A DNA stretch of 64,000 nucleotides from Orychophragmus violaceus (lineage: Eukaryota; Streptophyta; Magnoliopsida; Brassicales; Brassicaceae). The notes under the pieces are model-generated. The model saw nothing but the letters and a program-made list of their open reading frames with translations, searched no databases and was not told where the DNA came from. Below are positions 10,011-21,948 of the stretch, piece after piece. The translations under genes were made by a program, and so were the position numbers. Each line of letters starts with the position of its first letter. Within the stretch, counting starts at the first letter, position 1. The stretch lies in NCBI GenBank assembly GCA_030180135.1, contig CM058236.1, forward strand, positions 4,960,001-5,024,000, given 5' to 3'.

Positions 10011-10700
10011 GGCCGACAACATGTAAGTATTCTGACCCTTTTTTGGTTTGTTTTCATTTCGTTTTCTTTTCTCACCGAGCCTAAGCTTGACACCACTGGG
10101 GACAGTGTGTTTCAAGTGTGGGGAAGGTAGCTACTGACGCACGCTTTTGTTTTCTTAGAGTCAGTCCAACTTTGTTTTAAGAGTCAAATTGAGTAGGAAA
10201 CAACACTTGCAGGAACTTAAGTGACCATTGGATGAGTTGCAGATGATCTATGACTATTAGAAAACCCAACACAGACCAGCCTACTGAGGACACCCATATC
10301 ACTTCAGGTATTCAGAGAATTCATTACTTGACTTCGAATTTAACCTGACTTAATTTTCTTACCTATGGGCTTGGTATACTTTGAGTTGGATTCCTCTGTT
10401 GGTTCTGGCACAGCTTGTAAACCTGTCTGATTTTGGTTCCCTTCTCCCCTACCTTGAAAGTAAAAAAAAAGAGAGATAAACTGAGGATAAGCTGGTAGCT
10501 TCGAAGTGGTCACGGGAGTGGTAGAGACCCCTATTACCTCATGTGCATCCATGGAAACATGTCCAAAGTATGCCCCAATGCGGGAAGAACACTGATAGAA
10601 AAAATAAAATGATACCCAGTGGGGAAAAATCAGTGCTAAGGAAGGGAAAAGAGAAGAAAGGAACCAGAAGCAACAATTTAGTGGTCAGATGCTAACAGAG

Positions 10701-11597
10701 TGATGAGGCCATAGAACCCGAGGCAGAAGATCCAATGCCCATCATAAGGAAAGGACCATTGACAAGGTCAGCAACAAAGGCTTTGAGGAACCAAGTCAAT
10801 GAAGCTGTGCAAAGTCTACTGAATCACGCTACTGACCAAGGGCAGGAACAAGTCTTCATCAGGATGGACAGCCCAACACTATTCAACTCAGCTCAAAAAG
10901 GACTGACAATATGTAGCATCACGACTAGCTCAGGAAGTAGCATTGGCACTAGCTCAGGAAGTAGCATTGACACTAGCTCAAGCTTCCGAGGCCAGAATGC
11001 TACGATTGAAGAATGCTTCTGATCAACGGCCAAGGACATACCAAACATAAGCTAAGGTATGAGTTTCATTTATACACATTATATGACCTTTGCCTCTTTG
11101 TTTTGCAGGATTAAATCTTTGTTTCCCTTAGTAGTTTCAATCATAGAAGTAGCCGTTGTAGTCTTTATTTCATTAGGTTCAAATCGAGTCAGTACTTTCC
11201 TTTTATGTTTTATTTGCTTCAAGTCCCCTAGAAGGGCATAGCTGTTTGGACTGTTTATAAAGTCCCCTCTCACAGCCGTGTATTATTTACCCTAGATCAA
11301 TAAAGTACACTGAGTGTTTTCTTCAAGCAAAGAAACCGCAAACTTGTTTTCTCTATTGTTTGTGTGATTCAAACAAAGAGAAGGCTTTTGTCTTATCAAG
11401 GTTCAGACTCATAGGATCTTGTGGCGACCTCAATCCATTCCATCCACTGATTGTTTCTGAGAGAGCTCTTAAGCCAGCAGGAATAATCCCATCTCTACTC
11501 ACCATCCATCCAAGTCGATCAAACCAAGAGAGCTCTTAAGCCAGTGGTTCGATGTCCATCAATCCATCAACCAAGCTTCTGCTCCCGGGCTACATCA
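10701..11597 (+). repeat. 5' LTR of element 4
   Basis: Begins TGATG and ends CATCA. A TATA-like TTTATAAAG is at 11254-11262, and AATAAA at 11299-11304 is a plausible polyadenylation signal; this places the R region around 11285-11330. The first 320 bases carry the end of the pol frame, including the duplicated serine-rich segment TSSGSSI. Confidence 0.9.
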
Positions 11598-11599
11598 TC

Positions 11600-11611
11600 T
11601 GGTATCAGAGC
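11600..11611 (+). other. Primer binding site of element 4 (tRNA-iMet type)
   Basis: TGGTATCAGAGC, two bases after the LTR end. Confidence 0.9.
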
Positions 11612-12085
11612 CGAAAGGCTCCTAAACAGGTGTTTTCTATCCATAAACCCTTTTACTTTCATTAGTTTTCATTTGCATTTCAAATCAAAAAAAACAAAAA
11701 ACAAAAAAAACATACAAGAAAGTTCATCATCTTTTTCCTTTTGATTCTTTGTTTGATTCGAATTCCTTGCATAAAAAATAAAAAAATTTGTTTGTTTTTA
11801 TTAGTTACCTCTTTTTTTTCTTAGTTTTCGAAATCCTACTCAAAAAAAAATCAAAAAAAAAATACATATTTCCATTTTTGTCTTCACCGGTTTCTCAAGA
11901 AAAGGAAACTCCATATTGCATCATTACTCTTGCATTCATAGCTTTCAATTTCGACTTTCTCTTTTTATTTACATAAAAACAAAACAAAAAAAAAAGAAAT
12001 ATTTCATTTTTACCATTTAGCTTTCTTTGAAACTTCTTTGTTAGACTTTGATACTCGCTTGTGTCTGTTTCAGATACAAGTACTG
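11612..12085 (+). other. Untranslated leader of element 4
   Basis: A/T-rich leader with homopolymer A and T runs and no credible ORF before the gag ATG at 12086. Confidence 0.6.
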
Positions 12086-13006
12086 ATGGGAGAAGAGGAT
12101 GGACAAGACCAACTCACCATGAATCAACTTCTTGAAACCATGAGCGACATCAGTGGCAGGCTCACTCAGCTGGAACAGAGGCCTATTCATCGAGAACCAA
12201 TCCGCAACTTGAATAGAAATCATAGGCAGCAAGAAGAAGAAACAACTGATGAAGAGATGCCTGAGTTAGAGGAAGATGAGCTACCTCCTGATCCAAATCA
12301 GGGAGGAAGAGGATTTAACATCCATGGCAGGGGTAGAGGAAGGAGAAACTATCACCAGCCTAGGCGTGGAGATAGAGGCAGAGGCAATGAGGATGATGAC
12401 CAGAGGCGTGGAGGCAAAGACCTGAAGCTCACGACACCTACGTTTGCTGGAAAGGTGAATCCAGAAGCTTATCTGGATTGGGAAAGAAGAATGGAGTATA
12501 TATATGAGTACTACCAATACTCTGAAGCAAGAAAAGTCTCCTTAGTTTCAGCTCAACTCACTGACAATGCATTGGCATGGTGGGACAGAGAAGTATCTGA
12601 GAGAAGGAGGTTAAGACACGGTCAGTTAAGCAATTGGGATGACATGAAGTATGCTCTAAGGAAGAGGTATGTACCAGCTTACTACCATAGGGATCTTCAG
12701 AAGAGGTTCAGAAAACTCTCTCAAGGAAACAAATCAGTTGAAGATTATTTTGAGGAGTTTGAAACCATGAAGAACCGGCTGGAGGTAGATGACTCAGAAG
12801 AGACTTTGATGGCTCAGTTTCTAGATGGTCTTCAGGATAGGATTGCACGCAAGGTAGAGCGACAGCCTTATGAGGATCTTGAAGGCTTGTTACATTTAGC
12901 TGTCCAAGCTGAGCAACACATCAAGAGGAAGGTTGCTGCCTCAAAGGAGCCAAGACAAGGGCAAGGCAGTAGAACCGGATTCAAAGATCAAGAAGTCCAA
13001 CTATGA
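12086..13006 (+). pseudogene. Gag of element 4
   Basis: ATG at 12086 opens MGEEDGQDQ. An acidic and then Arg/Gly-rich N-terminus leads into a retrotransposon gag core from about residue 118 (TPTFAGKVNPEAYLDWERRMEYI, then ALAWWDRE and VEDYFEEFETMKNRL). The frame ends at 13006, but the continuing protein is in the next frame from about 12933, where the zinc knuckle CFKCQGKGHYARDC lies at 13077-13118. A single-base indel near 12933-12960 explains this. The product would be the structural protein of the virus-like particle. Confidence 0.8.
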
Positions 13007-15190
13007 GCGACCCAATGGTAACAAACCAGACACAAGCAGTGGCAAGGCTCCACCTCAAAGGTCCAGAGACATTACATGTTTCAAGTGCCAAGGGAAAGGT
13101 CATTATGCTAGAGATTGCCCAAACCAGCGAGTGATGGTGTTGAGGGACAATAGAGACATTGAGTCACAAGATGAGGCAGAGCTTGAGCTAGCCGAATCAG
13201 AAGAAGAGGTGACGGATTATCCAGACGTGGGAGAGATACTTGTGACCAGGAGAGCCCTTAGTGCATTATTTGAGCCAGAAACAATCCAAAGAGAGAATAT
13301 CTTTCATTCCAGATGCACCATTGACGCCAAGGTATGTAGCCTGATCATTGATGGAGGATCTTGTACTAATGTTGCTAGTGCTTACCTTGTAGACAAACTG
13401 AAGTTGCAAAAGACCAAGCATCCAAGACCATACAAATTAAGATGGCTCAACGATGAGACTGAGATGAGGATAGCTGAGCAAGTCATGGTACCATTCAGCA
13501 TAGGTAAGTACAATGATCAAGTGAAATGTGATGTTGTGCCAATGCAAGCAGGTCATCTACTCTTAGGGAGACCATGGCAATTTGATAAAGAAACTGTGCA
13601 CAATGGAAGGACCAACATCTACAGCTTCACACACCAAAACAAGAAGCACAACCTAGCTCCATTAACACCACAAGAGGTGTATGAAATGCAGAAATCAATG
13701 GACAAAGGTTCCAAGGTAAGTAAGACCAATCTTTTTGTTTCACCTTCTAATGTTCTGAAATCTTTGGAACATAAAGAACATGTACTACTCATGATCTTTA
13801 GAGAAGGGTATCTTTCAGGTTCAGAAGAGCAGGAGCATCCCTTAGCCGTGACTGAGCTATTGGACAGATTCAAGGATGTCTTTCCAGAGGACATACCAGC
13901 TGGACTTCCACCATTGAGAGGCATTGAACACCAAATTGATTTGGTACCAGGAGCTCCATTGCCCAACAGGCCAGCTTATAGAGTGAATCCAGAAGAGGCT
14001 AAGGAGCTGGAAAAGCAAGTTCAATAGCTGATGTCAAAGGGATATATCAGGGAAAGCTTGAGTCCATGTTTTGTACCAGTTCTACTCGTTCCAAAGAAGG
14101 ATGGTACATGGAGAATGTGTGTTGATTGCAGGGCCATAAACAACATTACAATCAAGTACCGACATCCTATCCCAAGACTTGATGACATGCTTGATGAGCT
14201 AAGTGGAGCAACCATCTTCTCAAAGATAGACTTGAAGAGTGGATATCACCAAGTCAGAATGAAAGAAGGAGATGAGTGGAAAACAGCCTTCAAAACCAAG
14301 CAAGGGCTGTATTAATGGCTTGTCATGCCATTTGGTCTCACTAATGCTCCCAACACATTCATGAGGCTAATGAACCAGGTTCTAAGATCTTTTATTTGTA
14401 AGTTTGTTGTAGTATATTTTGATGACATATTGATTTATAGCCACTGCTTAGATGATCATGTTAAGCATCTAGAACAGGTTATGCAAACAATTAGATTAGA
14501 AGGTCTTTATGCAAACTTAAAGAAATGCATCTTTTGCACCGATCAATTGGTTTTCCTAGGATTTGTTGTAAGTTCACAGGGACTTAAGGTGGATGATGAG
14601 AAGATCAAGGCAATACAAGATTGGCCAACACCTACAACAATAGGACATGTTAGGAGCTTCCATGGTCTAGCAAGCTTCTACAGGAGGTTTGTCAAAGACT
14701 TCAGCACCATAGCAGCACCTCTTACCTCAGTGATCAAGAAGGACAAAGCATTTGAATGGGGAGAGGCTCAGGAACAAGCATTCACACGGCTCAAAACCAG
14801 TCTCACCAATGCACCAGTATTGGTACTTCCTAACTTTGATAAAATGTTTGAGATTGAGTGTGATGCTTCTGGTACAGGAATAGGTGCAGTACTGATACAA
14901 GGAGGTAGACCAGTAGCTTACTTTAGTGAGAAACTGATTGGTGCAACACTCAACTACCCAACATATGACAAAGAGTTGTATGCTCTGGTAAGATCACTGG
15001 AAACTTGGCAACATTACTTGCTTTCTAAGGAGTTTGTGATACATACAGACCATGAGACTCTAAAGCATCTAAGAGGACAGACTACTCTTAAGAAAAGACA
15101 TGCAAAGTGGTTGGAGTTCATAGAAACTTTTCCGTATGTGATCAAGTACAAGAAGGGGAAAGAAAACATTGTAGCAGACGCACTATCAAG
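12933..15190 (+). pseudogene. Protease, reverse transcriptase and RNase H of element 4
   Basis: In order: CCHC knuckle (13077), protease with active-site D-G-G-S at 13350-13361, reverse transcriptase with VPKKDGTWRMCVDCRAIN, the MPFGLTNAP block and the YFDD catalytic box at 14415-14426, then RNase H (ECDASGTGIGAVL and HTDHETLKHL). Two in-frame stops break it: TAG at 14025-14027 and TAA at 14313-14315. At both places the family normally has Glu, so each is one G-to-T change from sense. The enzyme would copy element RNA into DNA in the particle. Confidence 0.85.
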
Positions 15191-16795
15191 GTGCCATGCT
15201 CTCATAACAACAATGGAGTCTAAGATCATGGGATTTGAGCACATCAAAGACATGTATGCTGATGATCCAGACTTCAAGGACGTGTACCAGGAGACATCTA
15301 AGGCAGCATTTGGAGTGTTCTATCAACAAGATGGCTTTCTGTTCAAGGAGAAAAGGATGTGCATTCCACAAGGTTCCATGAGGGAGTTGATCACTAGAGA
15401 AGCTCATGGAGGAGGTTTGATGGGACATTTTGGCAGAGACAAGACTTATAGTGTCTTGAAGGAGCATTTCTTTTGGCCACACTTGAAGAGAGATGTGGAA
15501 AGGTTCTGTGCCAAATGCATCACATGCCTAAAGGCCAAGTCCAGGTTACATCCACATGGTTTATATATGCCTTTACCAATTCCTAACACACCATGGGTGG
15601 ACATTTCAATGGATTTTGTTTTAGGATTGCCCAAGATCAACAACAAGGACTCCATCTTTGTAGTTGTTGATAGGTTTTCTAAAATGGCTCATTTCATTGC
15701 TTGCAACAAGACTAACGATGCTGTGAAGATAGCTGATCTATTCTTTAAGGAAGTGGTCAAGTTGCATGGATTCCAAGAACTATTGTTTCGGACAGGGACA
15801 CAAAGTTCTTGAGCCACTTTTGGAGGGTACTTTGGAGGAAGTTGGGCACCAATCTGCTCTATTCCACCACTTGTCATCCCCAAACAGATGGACAAACTGA
15901 GGTAGTAAACCGGACTCTCTCAACACTCCTAAGAGCCACAGTTGGTAAGAATATAAACAACTGCTTATCTTGCTTTCCATTCATTGAGTTTGCTTATAAT
16001 CATGCTAAGCATTCGATTACTAACCACTCTCCTTTTGAAGTTGTGTATGGGTTTAATCCTTTAGCTCCTTTAGACCTTACCCCTTTGCCTCAAGCTATCT
16101 ATCCAAGTACAGAAGGAGAAGCAAAAGCAGACTTTGTCAAGAAGCTACACCAAAGAGTTAAGGAGAATGTAGAGAAGAAAACCGAGAAGCATAGGCTGAA
16201 AGCTAACCAGGGAAGAAAGGAGGTGATATTTGAACCAGGATATTGGGTCTGGCTACACATGAGGCAAGAAAGGTTTCCCAATCAGAGGAAATCAAAGCTA
16301 ACACCAAGAGGAGATGGACCATTCCGAGTCTTGGAGAATATCAACGACAACGCATACAAGCTTGAGCTGCCAGGTGAGTTAAACATTTCTCCGACATTCA
16401 ATGTTTCTGATTTAGCTCCTTATGATGCAGGTAAATCAGTTCTGAGGACAGAACCTCTTCAAGGGGGAGGGTATGATGTGGACATAGAACCCGAGGCAGA
16501 AGATCCAATGCCCATCATAAGGAAAGGACCATTGACAAGGTCAGCAACAAAGGCTTTGAGGAACCAAGTCAATGAAGTTGTGCAAAGTCTACTGAATCAC
16601 GCTACTGACCAAGGGCAGGAACAAGTCTTCATCAGGAAGGACAGCCCAACACTATTCAACTCAGCTCAAAAAGGACTGACAATATGTAGCATCACGACTA
16701 GCTCAGGAAGTAGCATCGGCACTAGCTCAGGAAGTAGCATCGACACTAGCTCAAGCTTCCGAGGCCAGAATGCTACGATTGAAGAATGCTTATGA
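15191..16795 (+). pseudogene. Integrase of element 4, reading into the 3' LTR
   Basis: An HHCC zinc-binding region (HGGGLMGHFG, CAKCITC) around 15400-15530 precedes the catalytic core. The first Asp is in WVDISMDF (15600-15602), the second in the DRDTKF block (about 15795), and Glu in TDGQTEVVNR (about 15900). Around 15767-15772 one base is missing from a Pro codon, so the core is split between two frames. The C-terminus has SPTFNVSDLAPYD and GPLTRSATKALRNQ. The last 107 or so codons lie inside the 3' LTR (from 16474). Confidence 0.85.
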
Positions 16796-17371
16796 TCAAC
16801 GGCCAAGGACATACCAAACATAAGCTAAGGTATGAGTTTCATTTATACACATTATATGACCGTTGTCTCTTTGTTTTGTAGGATTAAATCTTTGTTTCCC
16901 TTAATAGTTTCAATCATAGAAGTAGCCGTTGTAGTCTTTATTTCATTAGTTCCGAATCGAGTCAGTACTTTCCTTTTATGTTTTATTTGCTTCAAGTCCC
17001 TTAGAAGGGCATAGCTGTTTGGACTGTTTATAAAGTCCCCTCTCACAGCCATGTATTATTTACCCTAGATCAATAAAGTACACTGAGTGTTTTCTTCAAG
17101 CAAAGAAACCGCAAACTTGTTTTCTCTATTGTTTTGTGTGATTCAAACAAAGACAAGGCTTTTGTCTTATCAAGGTTCAGACTCATAGGATCTTGTGGCG
17201 ACCTCAATCCATTCCATCCACTGATTGTTTCTGAGAGAGCTTTTAAGCCAGCAGGAATAATCCCATCTCTACTCACCATCCATCCAAGTCGATCAAACCA
17301 AGAGAGCTCTTAAGCCAGTGGTTCGATCTCCATCAATCCATCAACCAAGCTTCTGCTCCAGGGCTACATCA
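16474..17371 (+). repeat. 3' LTR of element 4
   Basis: Preceded by polypurine sequence AAGGGGGAGGGTA. TATA-like TTTATAAAG at 17027-17035 and AATAAA at 17072-17077. CAGAG follows at 17372. Confidence 0.9.
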
Positions 17372-17669
17372 CAGAGTAAGAATCCATGTGTTCGATGATT
17401 GATACCCCATAGGTGAGACCACACTTAATAGCTTACAGAAGTCAGTATGGTGAATTTGGATGCTTTGAATGTGATTGTGGAGTTTACTCAGGATAGTTGA
17501 TAAGTGTGGGGGGAAGTACATGTTGGTCTTGATGTTTGCAGGTTCATTTTCATGTGGTTTACTAAGGGAAATCTGAGTGTGGTGCTTCTACGATGAAACG
17601 AGTTTCTGAAGTTTTCAAACTTCTTCTCCTGATCTTGGTCTTCTGTTTGCTTGAGGGCAAGCAAAAGCT

Positions 17670-17683
17670 AAGTGTGGGGGAGT
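17670..17683 (+). other. Polypurine tract of element 1
   Basis: AAGTGTGGGGGAGT precedes the 3' LTR; a further copy of the motif lies at about 17502-17515. Confidence 0.8.
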
Positions 17684-18780
17684 TGATATACCATGGATTT
17701 TAGGACTTTTGACCATGGTATATGTCTTTGTTATCGAGTCTTTCTATGTGTTTTGGAGTCTTTTCAGGTGTTTTACAGGTTTAAGGACATTTGGAGCCTA
17801 ACTGGACGTTTTGGAAGCATTTGGGTCAATTCTGCACTATTTAGAGATCCTACAGAGTTCACTGGCTGCGAAATCGCCTTGCAATGGTCGATGTTGTATG
17901 TGCATCGATCGATGCAAGGTGATTCCAAGGTTCTGCGCACAAAAATCCAGAAATTACAGTTTTTGCCCAGAAACTTTCCAGATTTGCAAAAAGGCCCCAG
18001 CCGAGTTTAGATCATTATATTAGGGTTTTTAAGCCATTGTTTAGGCTACGCTTTGAGACTTAAGTTTTATTATTATTCAGAGAGAGAGATTTGGAACTCA
18101 TATTCTTTGTTTCTCTTTTATGATATTCGGTTTTCTATTCATCATGTCTTTTGCTACAATTGCCATGTCTGAGTAGTTTACTGTTAAGTTTAGGGATTCT
18201 CACAGGGGATTTCATGGAATTATATGTTGATCAATCTGTAGGGATTCATATCTTTTAGTTCTTCATCTAGGGTTGTTCTTAATGCTTAATTTGAATTGGT
18301 CACTTAGATTATTGATGTTAGGTTAATTTCTTCAACGAAAGTTGATTAATTAACTAGAAAGAACCTAGATGAGCAATTTGACTATTCGCAAAGAAATTTG
18401 GCTTAGGAGAATTGTGAACGAAAGAACCTGAGATTAATGCTTGTTTAGAACTCTAGGATTCGCAACGAAAGTTGGTCTGTTATAATTCTGTGATTCTAGT
18501 TCTAGAACAGTTCTTAATTAGATCCCGATTGGTTGATTAGCTTATGTTCCTGATTTCCTGAGAACTCCCTTGACCTGACACCTTCGCCTTCTGATTTACA
18601 AACCGATCTATTTACTTTACTGCTTGATTTACTGCTTATTCTCTGTTTCACCTAGCTTAACCTGACATTCTACAATCTATCGTAAGGTCTAGAGTCCTTG
18701 TGGATTTCGATACCCTATATACTATTGTCACGTCTGTGCACTTGCAGTGTAGATCTAGGGATTAAAACTTGATCGTATCA
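17684..18780 (+). repeat. 3' LTR of element 1
   Basis: A 1097-bp LTR starting TGATATACCATGG and ending GTATCA. Its 5' hairpin (17687-17696 with 17713-17722) carries a compensatory base pair compared with the other Athila LTRs. One palindrome doublet is centred at 17887.5/17908.5, led by AAATCGCCTTG. Confidence 0.9.
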
Positions 18781-19088
18781 CTAATCACGTCTTGGGTCTC
18801 TTCTGTAAATACTGGAAGTTTCTGGGGCAAAAGTGCAAATCTTGAAATCTCTCATTAATGTGATGGTCGTGGGTCTGCATCGATCGACGCTGAGGTCGCT
18901 CCGAGATAGTCATTTTTGCTCCTTACGGCTTTAGCTCCAAAACTTGCCCAATAAACTCTAATATCTTCCAAAATCCTCCAGATGCGCATGTACCTAATAA
19001 ACACCTGAAAAGACTCGAAAGACACTACAAAAGACTTGAATATATATTTATGTCATGGTTTAAAACAAATAAAAACCATGATATATCA
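18781..19088 (-). repeat. Element 5: 5' part of a reversed Athila-like LTR
   Basis: Read on the minus strand from 19088 it starts TGATATATCATGGTTTT and shows the same 5' hairpin. It is cut at 18780 by the insertion of element 1; the rest of this LTR should lie left of the window. A single clear palindrome (centre about 18883.5) and one weak partner 17 bases away are present. Confidence 0.75.
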
Positions 19089-20785
19089 GTTTGTAAAAAA
19101 CAGTTTGTTAATGGAAAATCTCCTTCTTGCAACATAAGTGATTGGATAAGGCTGCTCGAGATCGAGTGTTTGATTATCCCCCAAAATGTGAAGATATGAA
19201 GTTAACTTATCTTTGCTTTGTAGATGATTTGATGGTTTTGTAGATGGAAAAAAAGAATCAGTGGAGGGATTTCTTGGAATTTTTTATGTGTTTTCTAAGA
19301 GGTCAGGCTTATGTACTAGTATTGAGAAGTCCACCATTTACATGGTGTGTGTGGAGGATCCAATCAAGGCTGAGATTCTAGATATTTTCCCATTTGCTTT
19401 GGGCGAACTGCCGGTAAGATATATTGGATTACCCTTGATGTCTAGGAAGATGACTAGCAACGATTATATTCCCCTCATTGAGAAGATAAGAAATCGGATT
19501 AACACTTGGACAGTGAGGCCTTTGTCCTATGTTGGAAGATTACAATTATTGGATCAATTCTTCTAAGTATCACAAATTTCTGTACATCGGCTTTTCGACT
19601 GCAAAAAGCTTGTATCAAGGAGACTGACAAGCTTTGTTCAGCGTTTCTATTGTCGGGTACTTCTTTTAGATCCGAACAAAGCCAAAGTAGCATGGAAGGA
19701 TGTTTTCGTTCCAAACATAGAGGGATGTTTGGGATTGAGATCCATTGAGGATGAAAATAGAGTAGGCTGTTTGAAACTGATATGGAGGATCATTTTGACA
19801 AATGATTCACTTTGGGTGAACTGGATTTAAAAAAACTTGATACATAATGGCTCTTTCTGGACGGTGTTGTTGGAAATGGTAACAATACATTCTTTTGGTA
19901 CAACTCTTGGAGTAGTATAGGGTGCCTATTAGACGTATTCGGAGCACGAGGGATAATAAATTTGGGAGTGAAATAATTTGCTACTTTTGGGGCTTTATTA
20001 AGTGCACTGAGAACAAGACACCATATAATACATGCTCTTAATGTCATCGAGAGCCTTATCAAGGAAAAGAGGAATGTTCGGCAACCCCATGTAGAAGATT
20101 GTGCGCTTTGGAAGCAAACCAGTGGAGACTACCGGCCAATGTTCTCTACCAAAGACACAATAGATCAGATAAAGACTCCTAATGCTGATGTACCTTGGCA
20201 TAAAGGATTTTGTTTTTATTATTCTACTCCAAAGTTCTCTTTCATGGTCTAGCTTGCAGTGAGAAATAGAATATCAACAGAGGATCGGATGAGGAGTTGG
20301 AATAATGCCGATTCGAGTTGGGTTCTCTGTTCGGATGCAAATGAAACAAGAGATCATTTGTTCTTTTCATGTAGATTCCCGCGGAGAATTTGGGAAGAGC
20401 TGGTTAAGAAGTTGATAGGAAGGAAATTCTCTTGCATTTGGATGGGTGACACATCAAAGGGTAAAGTAAAAACTTATCTTCTCTGGTATGTCTTTTATGT
20501 AATGGTTCAATGTCTTTGGACGGAAAGAAATTCTAGAAGGAATGGCGAGTCACACAAGGGAGAAGCGCAACTAATAAAGACCATAGACAAGAGAGTTCGA
20601 AACCAACATTTCCTAATCATTTGGCAAGGCGGTCATAAGTATGAAGAGACACTTCAAACTTGGTTTTCTATGAGAAATTAATTAATAGTTTCTTTTGATC
20701 CAAAAAGTTAATGGAATGGTTGTAAACATGTTATTTTTTATTTGAATGTAATTTAACATTAAATTCAAAAAACAAAAACAAAAAC
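19089..20785 (+). pseudogene. L1-type LINE, 3' part of reverse transcriptase and zinc-binding domain
   Basis: From about 19150 the reading is FDYPPKCEDMKLTYLCFVDDLMVL, where FVDD replaces the usual F/YADD catalytic box. It continues with LPVRYIGLPLMSRKMTSNDY and SYVGRLQLL near 19420-19560. Later fragments include FRLQKACIKE (about 19590) and the zf-RVT-like region RNRISTEDRMRSWNNAD...CSDANETRDHLFFSCRFP (20259-20400). Several stops and frameshifts break it. The stretch 20690-20785 is A/T-rich with short A runs, as at a LINE 3' end. The 5' part is not in the window. Confidence 0.8.
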
Positions 20786-21938
20786 TCTTCCCCTGCTTAT
20801 GTTTATGTTTCTGCTTTTGCTAATAATACGGTTTTGCATGCTAGACTAGGACATCATGACACTAAAGCTCTAAATATTCTTCCTTTTAATGTTTTTTTTA
20901 ACTGATAAGTGTGAAGCATGTATCTTAGGAAAGCACTGTAAAACTGTTTTTGCAAACTCTTCAACAAGTTATGAGAACTATTTTGATTTGATTCACTCGG
21001 ATGTCTGGAGTGCTTCTTGTGTAACAAGATGATTGATCAATTTAAGTATTTTGTTAGTTTCTCAAATTTTTACAGGTTTGTGTCTATTCAATATAACGCT
21101 AAGATCAAGACCTTAAGAACTGACAATGGTTACACAAGAAATGATTTCAAAGTCTTCACTTCTAAGTAAGGAATCGTGCATAAACATCGTACCCTTATAC
21201 TCCTCAACAAAAAGGTGTTGCTGAACGTAAAAACCGTCATTTTATGGAAGTTGCAAGGACTATAATGTTGGAAAAAAAGTTCCAAAACATGATTGGGTTG
21301 ATGCTGTTGTGACTGCTTGTTATCTCATCAACTGTCTTTCAACTTAATGTCTCAAAGACATATCTCCATATGAGGTACTCAAAAAGACTAAACCTTCTCT
21401 TGATTTTATAAAAGTTTTTGGATGTGCTTGCTATGTTCATGTTCCGGAGAAGCAGAGGATCAAGATTCAGCCTAAAAGCGTTAAGTGTGTGTTTATAGGC
21501 TACTCTACCACTAAAATAGGATACTGGTTCTAATCTTGCAGCAAGCCTGAGGATTCTTCTAGAAAACCTCAACATGCCATCAAAAAAAAGAAACTTCACC
21601 TCAAGCAACATGAACTACAAAATAATCTTCTTCAAAAATTCCCTGATGAGTCTAATGATAGGCTAGAAGACGGGTCTGATGAAGATGAAGTTGTTGGAAT
21701 GAGACCAAGCAACCAACAAGATCTTCCTGAAAATCAAGAATTGCTTCCTGAAATTCAGAACTTCGTCTTGAAAATCCAGAACTTCTTTCTGAAAATTCAG
21801 AATTATGTCCTGAAAATTCAGACCTTCTTCTTGAAAATCTAGAGTTTCTTCTTGAAATCCTGAATAACCTCCTAAAATCACTAGAATTTCCATTTATGAA
21901 GATGACTCTCCTCTTCCTTCACTCCGCAGAAGCTCCAT
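20786..21938 (+). pseudogene. Ty1/Copia integrase fragment
   Basis: Begins near VLHARLGHHDTKAL (GAG-pre-integrase), then KCEACILGKHCK, DLIHSDVWS, LRTDNGYTR and NGVAERKNRHFMEVARTIML in scattered frames, then the conserved PYEVLKKTKPSLDFIKVFGC and VFIGYSTTKIGY. The spacer after 21540 encodes a repeated LP/ENQ/EIQNF motif. Numerous stops show it is dead. It resumes at 22675 beyond a MITE. Confidence 0.8.
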
Positions 21939-21948
21939 AATCAAGAAA
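21939..21948 (+). other. Target duplication of the Mutator-type MITE, left copy
   Basis: AATCAAGAAA is repeated exactly at 22675-22684. A 9-10 bp duplication is the hallmark of Mutator-like transposition. Confidence 0.85.

Larger units (their letters stand above)
10701..17371 (+). mobile_element. Element 4: CRM-like Ty3/Gypsy retrotransposon, complete but defective
   Basis: A 6671-bp element with LTRs 10701-11597 and 16474-17371, flanked by perfect 5-bp duplications CAGAG (10696-10700 and 17372-17376). Primer site TGGTATCAGAGC (initiator tRNA-Met type) is at 11600-11611. The order gag, protease, reverse transcriptase, RNase H, integrase is that of Gypsy. There is no chromodomain, and the pol frame runs into the 3' LTR. 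Both traits recall the centromeric CRM lineage; that assignment is inference. I count about 20 differences between the LTRs (about 97.7% identity). Confidence 0.9.
1..18780 (+). mobile_element. Element 1: non-autonomous Athila-like Ty3/Gypsy retrotransposon, host to two nested elements
   Basis: The window starts in the final 42 bases of the 5' LTR. The same LTR end closes the complete 3' LTR at 18780. Between them are a tRNA-Asp-type primer site, gag-like and protease-like remnants, a conserved hairpin, and the polypurine tract before 17684. Removing element 2 (529-8403) and element 4 (10701-17371) with one copy of each duplication leaves about 3.1 kb of internal sequence. No reverse transcriptase or integrase of Athila type is visible, so mobility would have depended on proteins from another element. 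Its own target duplication cannot be checked because the 5' LTR start lies outside the window. Confidence 0.85.
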
